Shown here: piece after piece, positions 8,980 to 16,176 of the stretch
How the letters are laid out: the number at the start of each line of letters is the position of its first letter
Position numbering within the stretch: the stretch's first letter is position 1
DNA from: Candidatus Anoxymicrobium japonicum
Lineage (GTDB): Bacteria; Actinomycetota; Geothermincolia; Fen-727; Anoxymicrobiaceae
Assembly (NCBI GenBank): GCA_002843005.1
Contig: PHEX01000010.1
Location: 1 to 34,063, forward strand
DNA: 34,063 nt
Reading direction: 5' to 3'
Translations under genes and position numbers: made by a program
The notes under the pieces: generated by a model
What the model was told of the DNA's origin: nothing
The model's database searches: none
Seen by the model: only the letters and a program-made list of their open reading frames with translations

Positions 8980-9000
8980 CAGCGGTGGACGGCGCCTGAC
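8980..9000. repeat. Family A repeat fragment
   Basis: GCGGTGGACGGCGCCTGACC matches the right half of the inner palindrome of repeat family A. It begins a few bases after the CNNM stop codon; the rest of the element is missing. Confidence 0.6.
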
Positions 9001-9022
9001 CCGAAAATAGCTCCGTGCAGTG

Positions 9023-9158
9023 ATCTCCTCCCGGGCGAGGGAGTTCTGATCTCCTCCCCCGCAGACGGGGAGGATTAAGGTGGGGGGCGAGGTACCCCCC
9101 TGACAAGGGGGACTAGGGGGGGTTCTGCCCCAACCCTCTCCCAGGGGGCGAGGGAGTA
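9023..9158. repeat. C-rich palindromic repeat cluster (family C)
   Basis: Most of the 209-base gap between the CNNM gene and pgeF is C/G-run sequence. TGATCTCCTCCC occurs twice (9021 and 9048). CCTCCCC and GGGGAGG flank a short loop near 9054-9073. CCCCCTGACAAGGGGG forms a hairpin near 9096-9112, and CCCTCTCCCAGGGGGCGAGGG follows. Similar C-rich blocks occur at 13449-13481 and 31218-31280. No gene is visible in this gap. Confidence 0.7.
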
Positions 9159-9184
9159 CAAACTGCAATAAGGAAGTTCCGACT

Positions 9185-9967
9185 ATGTTTGAGCAAGTTG
9201 AGCGCAATGGGGTTCGCGTGCTGACCTCCACCGCGCTGGAGGCGGAGGTCGGTGTGCGCGTCGCTTTCACCGGTCGCGCGTCGGGTGCCGCTGAGAGCCT
9301 CAACGTGTCTTATAACGTCGGAGACGATCCATCATTAGTCGCCAGGAACAGAGGTCTCGTTTCCGAAGCGCTGGAGCTGCCGCTGGACAGGTGGGTTCTT
9401 GGCCAGCAGGTTCACGGGCGCGTGGTGACCGAGGTCGGGCCGCTCGAAGTGGGGCGAGGCGCGCGCGAGGGCCACTCCGCTCTTCCCGGTGCCGATGGGT
9501 TGGTGACGTCTCTCGAGGATGTGTCACTGGCTGTGCTTACTGCGGATTGTGTTCCATTGATATTTGTCGCGCCGCTCGGGAATACAATAGGAGTCGTACA
9601 TGCCGGATGGAGAGGCGTTCTCGCAGGGATTGTCTCCGTTGGCTTGCGTAACGTGATGTGGCCCGCCGCCGGCATGAAATGTCTTGTCGGCCCGCACATT
9701 GGGCCATGTTGTATGGATGTAAGCGAAGATGTCGCTGACGCTTTTGAGCGTGAGTTCCACGGCAAGGACGTAGTTCAAGGATCGAAGCGCCGGTCACTCG
9801 ACCTTTTTCGCGCCTGCTCATCGCAATTGCTGGCCGCGGGAGTTCGCGAAAAAGACATTTTCAATAGCGGATTTTGCACGATGTGTTCGGGCGAATACTT
9901 TTCTTACCGCGCCGACGCGTCCTGCGGCAGACAGATGTCGATTGCCTGCATTGTGGGCGCGCGATGA
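9185..9967 (+). CDS. pgeF: Multicopper-oxidase-like purine nucleoside phosphorylase (PgeF/YfiH)
   Basis: The DUF152/laccase-domain family (YfiH, YlmD) acts on purine nucleosides and has been called polyphenol oxidase. Metal and active-site motifs are intact: TADCVPL, HAGWRG and GPHIGPCC, with the late motif FCTMCSGEYFSYRADASCGRQM. At 260 aa it is full length. AAGGAAG precedes the ATG. It is the first gene of a unit running pgeF-acyP-yggS-sepF-proC-divIVA; in many Gram-positive genomes pgeF sits between ftsZ and yggS, and here ftsZ is not in the window. Confidence 0.92.
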   Translation: MFEQVERNGVRVLTSTALEAEVGVRVAFTGRASGAAESLNVSYNVGDDPSLVARNRGLVSEALELPLDRWVLGQQVHGRVVTEVGPLEVGRGAREGHSALPGADGLVTSLEDVSLAVLTADCVPLIFVAPLGNTIGVVHAGWRGVLAGIVSVGLRNVMWPAAGMKCLVGPHIGPCCMDVSEDVADAFEREFHGKDVVQGSKRRSLDLFRACSSQLLAAGVREKDIFNSGFCTMCSGEYFSYRADASCGRQMSIACIVGAR

Positions 9968-10266
9968 ACGCTGATGTCGTGCGCGCGAGAGTTGTTGTGA
10001 GCGGAAGAGTGCAAGGTGTGTTTTTTCGCGCTGAAACAAGAGAGATGGCCCGCGGGCTCGATATCGCTGGATGGGCAGCCAATAGAATTGACGGCACGGT
10101 CGAGATTGTCCTCGAGGGAAACGAGAAATTCGTGCGTCAGGCAATCGAATGGTGTGGCCGTGGGCCCGCCACCGCGCGCGTCGATAATGTCGATATTCGG
10201 TGGGAGGCGCCGGAGGGAGAAAGGGGCTTTAAGATTCTCGCCACTGGAGATGAGCGATTTACATGA
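9964..10266 (+). CDS. acyP: Acylphosphatase
   Basis: This 100-aa enzyme hydrolyses acyl-phosphate bonds. The conserved VQGVFFR gives the phosphate-binding arginine at 22 and GWAANRIDG gives the catalytic asparagine at 40, both as in known acylphosphatases. The ATG at 9964 overlaps the pgeF stop (ATGA). The frame is open further upstream, but that stretch lies inside pgeF. Insertion of acyP between pgeF and yggS is not the common order and may reflect a lineage-specific arrangement. Confidence 0.94.
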   Translation: MNADVVRARVVVSGRVQGVFFRAETREMARGLDIAGWAANRIDGTVEIVLEGNEKFVRQAIEWCGRGPATARVDNVDIRWEAPEGERGFKILATGDERFT

Positions 10267-11030
10267 TGATGTTTTCAAAGGAATCAAACCACACTCAAAC
10301 GAAGTCCATTGAGAGTTCTTTGCGCGAAAATGTGCGCAATGTAATGGCGCGCATAGAAGCAAGCGCTATGCGGGCGGGGAGGGATCCCGGTCAGGTCAGA
10401 TTGCTTGCGGCGACAAAGAACAGAAGCGTGGCTCAGATAGAAGCTTCAATTGCCGCGGGCGTAAGATTGATAGGCGAGAACAAAGTCCAGGAGTTCGCGG
10501 GCAAGGCAAGCGCTATTGAAGGGGCGGTGGAGATACACTTTATCGGCCATCTGCAGCGCAACAAGGTGAGGCAGGTGGTGGGGATGGTGGAGTTGATACA
10601 TTCGCTGGACAGTGTGAGGCTCGCGCGGGAGATAAACGACATATCCGCGAAAAAGGGGATCGTACAGAAGGCGCTGATACAGGTGAACGTCGCGGAGGAG
10701 GAGAGCAAGTCCGGCATTGCCCCTCGTGAGCTGGAATGGTTCTTAAAAGAGATAAAAGATCTCAGAAATCTGGACGTCAGGGGGCTTTCGACGATTGCGC
10801 CGTACGCCAGGCGAGGAGAAGAGGTTCGCTGGGTGTTTAAGAGATTACGCGAGCTGTCGTCCGGCTTTGAGACAGAGCGGACAGGTTTCAGATTGAAGGA
10901 ATTGTCGATGGGAATGACGAACGATTTTGAGATAGCAGTAGAGGAGGGTTCGACGATTGTTCGCATAGGCGCCGCGATTTTCGGCTTGGGGCCGCGGGTT
11001 GACGGTGAGCCAGACAAGGAGGTTGTGTAG
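10263..11030 (+). CDS. Pyridoxal phosphate homeostasis protein (YggS/PLPBP)
   Basis: YggS-family proteins bind pyridoxal 5'-phosphate and buffer vitamin B6 without a known catalytic activity. The PLP lysine is K52 in LLAATKNRS. HFIGHLQRNK and LSMGMTNDFEIAVEEGSTIVRIGAAIFG are strong family signatures. At 255 aa it is slightly longer than usual because of the N-terminal extension. Three consecutive ATGs (10263, 10266, 10269) overlap the acyP stop, so the exact start is ambiguous by two residues. The sepF start follows its stop directly, a neighbourhood conserved in Gram-positive division clusters. Confidence 0.94.
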   Translation: MMMFSKESNHTQTKSIESSLRENVRNVMARIEASAMRAGRDPGQVRLLAATKNRSVAQIEASIAAGVRLIGENKVQEFAGKASAIEGAVEIHFIGHLQRNKVRQVVGMVELIHSLDSVRLAREINDISAKKGIVQKALIQVNVAEEESKSGIAPRELEWFLKEIKDLRNLDVRGLSTIAPYARRGEEVRWVFKRLRELSSGFETERTGFRLKELSMGMTNDFEIAVEEGSTIVRIGAAIFGLGPRVDGEPDKEVV

Positions 11031-11468
11031 ATGCCTGGTTTTTGGGGAGGGGTCGTTGAGTGGCTTGGACTCAAGGAGCCTGATGAATTTGGGGAGATGA
11101 GAGCCAGGGAGGAAGCGGTAGAGGAGATATCGGATCGAGTGCCTCGCAGGAGAGGTTCCGAGAGGATACTTCAGTCCGTGCCCGAAGCTACATCGAAGGT
11201 TCACGTAATAGAGCCCAAAGGCTTTAACGACGCCGAGCAAATAGGGGCGAAGTTCAAGAACGACACACCTGTGATCGTGAACCTTCAGAGCATTGACAGA
11301 GAGCTCTCGAGACGCCTCATTGATTTTGTGAGCGGTCTTGCATACGGTCTGGACGGCGGCATCCAGAGGGTCGCGGAGATGGTGTTCCTGTTGACACCGG
11401 CAAGCATCGAAGTTTCCGCCGAAGACCGCAAGTGGATGCGTGAAAAAGGGTTTTTCAATCAGTTTTGA
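11031..11468 (+). CDS. sepF: Cell division protein SepF
   Basis: SepF anchors and bundles FtsZ filaments at the division site of Gram-positive bacteria and some archaea. The N-terminal MPGFWGGVVEWLGL can form the membrane-binding amphipathic helix. After an acidic/basic linker comes the DUF552 core (SKVHVIEPKGFNDAEQIGAKF ... VIVNLQSIDRELSRRLIDFVSGLAYGLDGGIQRVAEMVFLLTP). Length is 145 aa, close to other SepF proteins. The ATG directly follows the yggS stop. Confidence 0.95.
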   Translation: MPGFWGGVVEWLGLKEPDEFGEMRAREEAVEEISDRVPRRRGSERILQSVPEATSKVHVIEPKGFNDAEQIGAKFKNDTPVIVNLQSIDRELSRRLIDFVSGLAYGLDGGIQRVAEMVFLLTPASIEVSAEDRKWMREKGFFNQF

Positions 11469-11519
11469 CAATCGTCAAGACGGCCGATTGGATGTTGACC
11501 AGGACAGGCGGCTGATTTT

Positions 11520-12323
11520 TTGTACCGGGCCGGTTTGATAGGAACAGGCAGCATGGGCACGTCCATGCTGGGCGCCTGGATTGAGTCGGGCACGTTGCGT
11601 CCGGAAGATATTCTTGTTGCCGAGCGGGATGCCGGGAAGGCTGAAGCGGCGCGTGATTTATTTGGTGTGGCGATAGGTGGCGTATCCGAAATCGGGGCAG
11701 AGTGTGAAATAGTGATACTGGCTGTCAAACCACAGGACAGCCAGCCGGTTCTTTCCGAGTTGACCGGCGTTTTGAAAAGTTCGCAGACGCTCATGTCTAT
11801 AGTGGCTGGGCTGACAGTTGGCGCCATCAGAAGACAGTTGGGCGAAGGTTTGTCCGTTGTGAGGATCATGCCCAATATGGCCGCTCGCGTACGGGCGGCG
11901 GTTTCAGTTTTTACAGTAGATGCCGGAGCGGAAGAGCCGGATACGATTGGAATTAAGAACTTGCTGGCGGCTATGGGAGAATTGGAGGAAGTCGAGGAGA
12001 AGTGGATGGATCTCGCCACGGCGATGAGTGGAAGTGGTCCAGCTTACTATTTCTATCTGACAGAAGCCCTGGAAAACGCGTGCGTGGCGCAGGGCATGCC
12101 AAAAGAGATGGCGCGAAAACTGGCAAGAGAAACTCTGTGGGGCGCCGCCAGGATGATCAAGGAAACAGGGATCGACCCCAAAGAGTTGCGGCGCGCCGTC
12201 TCGTCGCCGGGCGGCACTACGCTTGCCGCCTTGAGCGAGATGGAAAAGGCGGGCTTCGCGGAGATCGTAGTGAAGGCTGTTGAAGCGGCCAGGCGCCGGG
12301 CGGGGGAGTTGGCGCAGGAATAA
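11520..12323 (+). CDS. proC: Pyrroline-5-carboxylate reductase
   Basis: ProC catalyses the last step of proline synthesis using NAD(P)H. The Rossmann motif GLIGTGSMG opens the protein. The substrate/dimer region has AMSGSGPAYYFYLTEAL and SSPGGTTLAALSEMEKAGF. The start is the TTG at 11520, the first start codon after an in-frame stop at 11496. It lacks a good ribosome binding site; AGGCGG lies about 11 bases upstream. Length is 267 aa. A proC gene between sepF and divIVA is a recurrent Gram-positive arrangement. Confidence 0.93.
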   Translation: MYRAGLIGTGSMGTSMLGAWIESGTLRPEDILVAERDAGKAEAARDLFGVAIGGVSEIGAECEIVILAVKPQDSQPVLSELTGVLKSSQTLMSIVAGLTVGAIRRQLGEGLSVVRIMPNMAARVRAAVSVFTVDAGAEEPDTIGIKNLLAAMGELEEVEEKWMDLATAMSGSGPAYYFYLTEALENACVAQGMPKEMARKLARETLWGAARMIKETGIDPKELRRAVSSPGGTTLAALSEMEKAGFAEIVVKAVEAARRRAGELAQE

Positions 12324-12344
12324 CTAACATGGAGGTAGGTTCTG

Positions 12345-13361
12345 ATGTCATTGACTCCAATGGACATCCATCACAAGGAGTTCAAGTCGGCTCGTTTTGG
12401 CGGTTATAACGAGGAGGACGTCGATCTGTTTCTCGACGTAGTGGCGGAAGAGTTCGAGAAGTTGATCCAGGAGAACAACGACAATAATATCCAGGCGGAG
12501 CACCTGAAGAAAAGGCTCTCTGAGTTCGAAGAGATGCAGATGTCGCTGCAAACAGCGCTTCTGGCCGCAAGCAAATCCGCGGAGGCTGTGAAGGAGCAGG
12601 CAGGGCAGGAGTCAGAGGCTCTCATAAGCAAGACCCGGCAGGAGTCTGAATCACTGATTCGCGGCGCCCAGGAGCAGGCGAGACATATGTTGATCGCGGC
12701 TCAAAACGACTGCCGGAAAATTGAGCGCGCCACAATGGAACTCCAGGAAGTAAAGAAGCGGTACCTGGAATCGATAAAAAAGAGAGCAAACGCCCAATTA
12801 GAGCAGATTTCCGAGTGGGAGTCGCGCGATGACGCGGAAGGGGTTGTCGTGGAGGAAGCCGTGCTCGAGGTTGCGCCTCCGGCGGCAGTGGAACCGCCGC
12901 CCCTAGTTGAACCACCGGCGCGCGAGGTGACCGCGCAACCTCCAGCCAATGCCCAACCCGCGCCAGTGGCCGATAAACCGTCTGAAACCGCGGCGCTGAC
13001 GCCACCTACCCTGGAGGAAGCGCCTCTTCCTGAGGCAAAACCGCAAGTCGAGCAGCGCGTCATTGATAGGACGCCCGAAGCGCCCGTAGCGCGTGAAGCG
13101 ATAGCTTCGCCGAATGCGCCGCCGCCCGCCAGGGGAAACGAACGGCCAGCGCCCGGTACGCCCGAGCTCGCCAGGGAAACCAATATGCCTGAAGAGAAAG
13201 CCGCGCCTCCGAGCTCGAGGCTTGTTGATGAAGTGCTGGCTATTGACTCGGCAGATGAGTCCGTGTTTGGTGAATTAGATAACGCGGCGCCGTTCGATGA
13301 TCCTGAAAAGGGCCATAGGATTCGCAAAGACAAGCGAGACAAGCATTTTTTCTGGGAGTAA
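12345..13361 (+). CDS. divIVA: DivIVA/Wag31-type polar scaffold protein
   Basis: DivIVA proteins bind curved membrane and organise septum placement or polar growth. The N-terminal domain is clear: LTPMDIHHKEFKSARFGGYNEEDVDLFLDVV. A coiled coil runs to about residue 165, including repeated QESE/AQEQ heptads. After it comes an unusual Pro/Ala/Glu-rich tail of about 130 residues (positions 170-300) and a charged C-terminus ending KDKRDKHFFWE. A strong GGAGG site precedes the ATG. Tail length and composition resemble actinobacterial Wag31 variants more than the short Bacillus protein, but the tail is low complexity and poor evidence of descent. Confidence 0.92.
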   Translation: MSLTPMDIHHKEFKSARFGGYNEEDVDLFLDVVAEEFEKLIQENNDNNIQAEHLKKRLSEFEEMQMSLQTALLAASKSAEAVKEQAGQESEALISKTRQESESLIRGAQEQARHMLIAAQNDCRKIERATMELQEVKKRYLESIKKRANAQLEQISEWESRDDAEGVVVEEAVLEVAPPAAVEPPPLVEPPAREVTAQPPANAQPAPVADKPSETAALTPPTLEEAPLPEAKPQVEQRVIDRTPEAPVAREAIASPNAPPPARGNERPAPGTPELARETNMPEEKAAPPSSRLVDEVLAIDSADESVFGELDNAAPFDDPEKGHRIRKDKRDKHFFWE

Positions 13362-13385
13362 AGAAAGAGCGCGTTATTGTTGAAC

Positions 13386-13410
13386 AGGGCGCCCGAGTGG
13401 GTGCCCTTTG
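13386..13410 (+). terminator. Probable terminator hairpin after divIVA
   Basis: AGGGCGCCC and GGGTGCCCT pair over nine positions (one G-T) around a GAGT loop, 24 bases after the divIVA stop. Only a short interrupted T-tract follows, so efficiency is uncertain. Confidence 0.55.
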
Positions 13411-13435
13411 CGGTTTCCACTCCAGGAGAAAAGAC

Positions 13436-13735
13436 ATGGATACAGGTGGTAAACCCCCCTCGCCCCCCTTATCAGGGGGAAAAATGCCTTCCGCTCGCTC
13501 GCACGCGAGTGGGAAAGTAATAACGGTAAGGGTTTGCCCGAGATCACAAAAGCCGAGGGTTGTAGAGGATGCAGGTGGTTGCTATAAGGTCTACGTTTCA
13601 GCGGCACCTGAAAAAGGCAAAGCTAACAAACAGGTTGTCAAAATCCTCGCTCGACACCTGGGGCTGAGAAAGACATCGTTAGAGATCATCAGAGGACAGT
13701 CGTCGAGGGAGAAGTTGATAAAAATCCACGAGTGA
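13436..13735 (+). CDS. DUF167 (YggU) family protein with repeat-derived N-terminus
   Basis: The core ITVRVCPRSQKPRVV ... YKVYVSAAPEKGKANKQVVKILARHLGL ... LEIIRGQSSREKLIKI is a complete DUF167/YggU domain, a small conserved protein of unknown function. AGGAG at 13424-13428 is seven bases before the ATG at 13436, giving 99 aa. The first 16 codons (MDTGGKPPSPPLSGGK) translate a C-rich dispersed repeat of family C, so they look like an acquired extension. A second ATG at 13484 has AGGGGG in front of it and may be the ancestral or an alternative start. It follows divIVA, where DUF167 genes are often found. Confidence 0.85.
   Translation: MDTGGKPPSPPLSGGKMPSARSHASGKVITVRVCPRSQKPRVVEDAGGCYKVYVSAAPEKGKANKQVVKILARHLGLRKTSLEIIRGQSSREKLIKIHE
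13449..13481. repeat. C-rich repeat (family C) inside a 5' coding region
   Basis: Runs of C and G around CGCC...TTATCAGGGGG form a short palindrome like the blocks at 9096-9112 and 31218-31280. Here it lies in frame within the start of the DUF167 gene. Confidence 0.6.
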
Positions 13736-13749
13736 GGCAATGCGTATGC

Positions 13750-13778
13750 TTGTAATGCTTCGTGATGAATGGTAGAAT
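13750..13778 (+). promoter_or_regulatory. Predicted promoter for thpR-recA, possibly leaderless
   Basis: TTGTAA (13750-13755) and TAGAAT (13773-13778) are separated by exactly 17 bases. The GTG start of thpR begins seven bases after the -10 box, where transcription would be expected to start, so the mRNA could lack a 5' leader. No ribosome binding site is present, which agrees with leaderless initiation. Confidence 0.5.
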
Positions 13779-13784
13779 GCGGAC

Positions 13785-14372
13785 GTGACGAGCGAGCAAC
13801 AACATTCAAACATGAGACTTTTTACAGCCTTCCCCCTTTCCGTGGAGGTGCGCGAGTATGTGGTTGGGGTCATTGACGAGCTTGCGGAAAGTATTGAGGG
13901 AGTCAGGTGGACGCCTTCTGAGAACTTGCATGTGACATTGTGCTTCATAGGTGATTGCTCCTGGGAAAAGGCGCTTGAGATGATCCCGTGGATGGAGAAG
14001 GCCGCGCGGCGTCTCCCACTGACGTTAACTGTCGGAGGAGTGAGTAATTTTCTGTCACGGGGGTCTGCTAGAGTAATATGGGTAGGAGTTCACGATACGA
14101 TTGGCGCAATCGAGGAAGTGTACAACGTGCTCGAAAAAGGCGTTAAAAAGTGTGGCTTACCACGCGAGAAACGAAAGTACCGACCACATATTACTATCGG
14201 CAGGGCAAAAGGACGTTTTGCGCCAATAACTTCAGAGCTCGCAAATCGAATTAAAAAAAACGATATTCTGTTAAAGGCGGAGCAGATCGTCCTGTACAAG
14301 AGTGAGCTTGGTGGCATGAACGCCGTGCACACAGAGATAGCAAGAGTCGGCTCACGGGTCATTGGTGTATAA
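13785..14372 (+). CDS. thpR: RNA 2',3'-cyclic phosphodiesterase (ThpR/LigT)
   Basis: ThpR belongs to the 2H phosphoesterase superfamily and opens 2',3'-cyclic phosphates on RNA. Both HxT motifs are present: LHVTLCFIG with H49/T51, and [10 protein letters not shown] in the second half. Length is 195 aa. The GTG at 13785 sits just behind a promoter-like sequence and has no Shine-Dalgarno site; the ATG at 13812 is an alternative and also lacks one. The gene ends 16 bases before my recA start, a neighbourhood seen in many Gram-positive genomes (cinA/thpR-recA). Confidence 0.92.
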   Translation: MTSEQQHSNMRLFTAFPLSVEVREYVVGVIDELAESIEGVRWTPSENLHVTLCFIGDCSWEKALEMIPWMEKAARRLPLTLTVGGVSNFLSRGSARVIWVGVHDTIGAIEEVYNVLEKGVKKCGLPREKRKYRPHITIGRAKGRFAPITSELANRIKKNDILLKAEQIVLYKSELGGMNAVHTEIARVGSRVIGV

Positions 14373-14388
14373 CGAAAGGGTGAGAGTA

Positions 14389-15483
14389 TTGGAGAAAGAA
14401 AAATCACTGGAAATGGCGCTCATGCAGATCGAGCGGCAGTTCGGTCGAGGGTCCATCATGAAGCTGGGCGCCGAGGCCGATCGCATGGCGGTCGAGGTGG
14501 TTCCAACCGGTTCGCTGGCTATTGATATCGCGCTTGGCGTCGGTGGCATGCCCCGCGGAAGGGTCATCGAGGTGTTCGGGCCCGAGTCGAGCGGCAAGAC
14601 CACGATCGCGCTCTCGGTCGTAGCGGCGGCACAGAGGATGGGAGGGGTGTGCGCTTATGTAGACGCGGAAAACGCGCTGGATCCGCAGTACTGCGCGGCG
14701 CTCGGCGTCAACATTGACGAGTTGTTGATAAGCCAGCCCGATACCGGCGAGCAAGCGCTAGAGATCACAGAGCTTCTGGTCAGGAGCGCGGCGGTAGACG
14801 TGGTAGTCATCGATTCAGTCGCGGCGCTCGTGCCACGCGCGGAGATCGAAGGCGATATCGGCGACTCGCACGTCGGGCTTCAGGCGCGACTCATGTCGCA
14901 GGCTCTCCGGAAACTGTCCAATGCGATCAATCGGTCGAATACGATAGTGCTATTCATTAACCAGCTTCGCGAGAAGATCGGAGTGATGTTCGGCAATCCT
15001 GAGGTCACGCCGGGGGGTAGAGCCCTCAAGTTCTACTCTTCCGTGCGGCTTGACCTTCGGAAGATAGACACCATCAAGAACGGGACGGACATCGTTGGAA
15101 ACCGCGTCAGGGCGCGTGTGGTGAAAAACAAGGTGGCGCCACCATTCCGCAACGCGGAGTTCGACATTATGTACGGTGAGGGCATATCAAAAGAAGGCGA
15201 CATTCTTGATCTCGGCGTGTTTTACGAGGTCGTCAAGAAGAGCGGCGCATGGTACATGTACAAAGAAGACCAACTCGGACAGGGTCGGGAGAACGGCAAG
15301 GCGTTCCTGAAAGAGCATGTCGATATCTCAAAAACTATCGAAGGTGTCATTCGAGAAAAAGCGGGTCTTTCTCCAGCGCCCGAGAAAAAAACCGGGGATC
15401 TGGCGGACGCGACGCCCGTGCAGGTGACCCCCATCGACAAGGCATCCAAAACAAGTGGAAAAAGCGCCACCAGACGCAAGTAG
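14389..15483 (+). CDS. recA: Recombinase RecA
   Basis: RecA forms ATP-dependent filaments on single-stranded DNA for recombination and SOS induction. The P-loop GPESSGKT is at residues 64-71. Other signatures are [44 protein letters not shown] and [16 protein letters not shown]. The TTG at 14389 was chosen because AAAGGGTGAG lies just upstream and the protein then begins [11 protein letters not shown], as in other RecA proteins. Earlier TTG/GTG codons at 14362, 14365 and 14380 are less likely. I see no SOS box in the short gap to thpR. Length is 364 aa. Confidence 0.97.
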   Translation: MEKEKSLEMALMQIERQFGRGSIMKLGAEADRMAVEVVPTGSLAIDIALGVGGMPRGRVIEVFGPESSGKTTIALSVVAAAQRMGGVCAYVDAENALDPQYCAALGVNIDELLISQPDTGEQALEITELLVRSAAVDVVVIDSVAALVPRAEIEGDIGDSHVGLQARLMSQALRKLSNAINRSNTIVLFINQLREKIGVMFGNPEVTPGGRALKFYSSVRLDLRKIDTIKNGTDIVGNRVRARVVKNKVAPPFRNAEFDIMYGEGISKEGDILDLGVFYEVVKKSGAWYMYKEDQLGQGRENGKAFLKEHVDISKTIEGVIREKAGLSPAPEKKTGDLADATPVQVTPIDKASKTSGKSATRRK

Positions 15484-15991
15484 CGATGACTGCCGGCGCG
15501 GCGAGGGAGGGCCGGATACCAGAGCTCTCGAGCGCGCGCTGCGATTCATTGAGTACAGGCCCAGAAGCGCGGAGGAGATACGGGAGCGCTTGCGAAGATG
15601 GGGATACGACGCTGATATCGCCAATCAGGTCATCTTGTTCCTCGAGGCGGCGGGCATCGTCGATGACAGCGAGTTTGCCCGCCTGTTCATGAATGAGCTT
15701 TTGCGCAAAGAGTTGGGATACTATCGAATTCGCTCGGAACTGCAAAAAAAGAGGCTGAACCGGGATCTGGTGGAGGAGCAGATGGCGTCTTATCCGATAG
15801 AAAAGGAGACGGAAAGGGCCTGCGCGGTTGCTGAGCGTCGGCTTGAGAGAGTAAGCGGCGAGGATTCTCTTGCCGCACAAAAGAAGATATCGAAATATCT
15901 GGTTCGCCGTGGTTACTCGTCACACGTGGCGCGCGCGGCAATCCGGCTTGCCGCGCGAGTTGACACTCAAACAGGTCGGGAATTAGAATGA
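15455..15991 (+). CDS. recX: Regulatory protein RecX
   Basis: RecX binds RecA filaments and limits their activity. The protein has three-helix RecX repeats: [64 protein letters not shown], and a third near [23 protein letters not shown]. The GTG at 15455 overlaps recA by 29 bases, giving 178 aa; a later start is possible because the first 20 residues are not conserved-looking. The recA-recX order is typical. Confidence 0.92.
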   Translation: MEKAPPDASSDDCRRGEGGPDTRALERALRFIEYRPRSAEEIRERLRRWGYDADIANQVILFLEAAGIVDDSEFARLFMNELLRKELGYYRIRSELQKKRLNRDLVEEQMASYPIEKETERACAVAERRLERVSGEDSLAAQKKISKYLVRRGYSSHVARAAIRLAARVDTQTGRELE

Positions 15992-16032
15992 CAACAGCGA
16001 AAGTGGGCGCTGAAATATTATGGAATTATTTA

Positions 16033-16156
16033 ATATACAAGGGTCTGTTACTTTAGATAAGAGTGAGGATTGTTTTCGAGCGGGCGTGAACTGTCAGCAA
16101 TAGTGCCTGTTTCGAGATACTTGTATATAGCGCCGAGCATTGCTCGGCGTTTTTTT
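16033..16156 (+). promoter_or_regulatory. Structured leader/attenuator candidate upstream of rny
   Basis: In the 185-base AT-rich gap between recX and rny, ATATACAAG (16033-16041) is the exact complement of CTTGTATAT (16120-16128), closing a 78-base interior. The interior holds smaller hairpins, for example ACTTT/AGAGT near 16050-16064. The terminator at 16131-16156 follows two bases later. A closed aptamer-like domain directly ahead of a terminator and then a coding start is the layout of a transcription-attenuation leader. I do not recognise a known riboswitch class. Confidence 0.45.
16131..16156 (+). terminator. Strong intrinsic terminator between recX and rny
   Basis: CGCCGAGC and GCTCGGCG form an 8-bp GC-rich stem around ATT, followed by seven Ts. 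The T-run ends only five bases before the rny ribosome binding site, so it lies inside the rny leader. Confidence 0.85.
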
Positions 16157-16176
16157 ATAGAGAGGAGGTCATTGAA

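Noticed and set aside
12701-13420. Long - strand open frame opposite divIVA
   Set aside because: It is the shadow of the Pro/Ala/Glu-rich DivIVA tail: serine/glycine-rich with no domain or ribosome binding site.
16033-16156. Known riboswitch class (c-di-GMP, c-di-AMP, preQ1, M-box) ahead of rny
   Set aside because: None of the conserved core sequences I know for these classes is present; only the general layout is suggestive.
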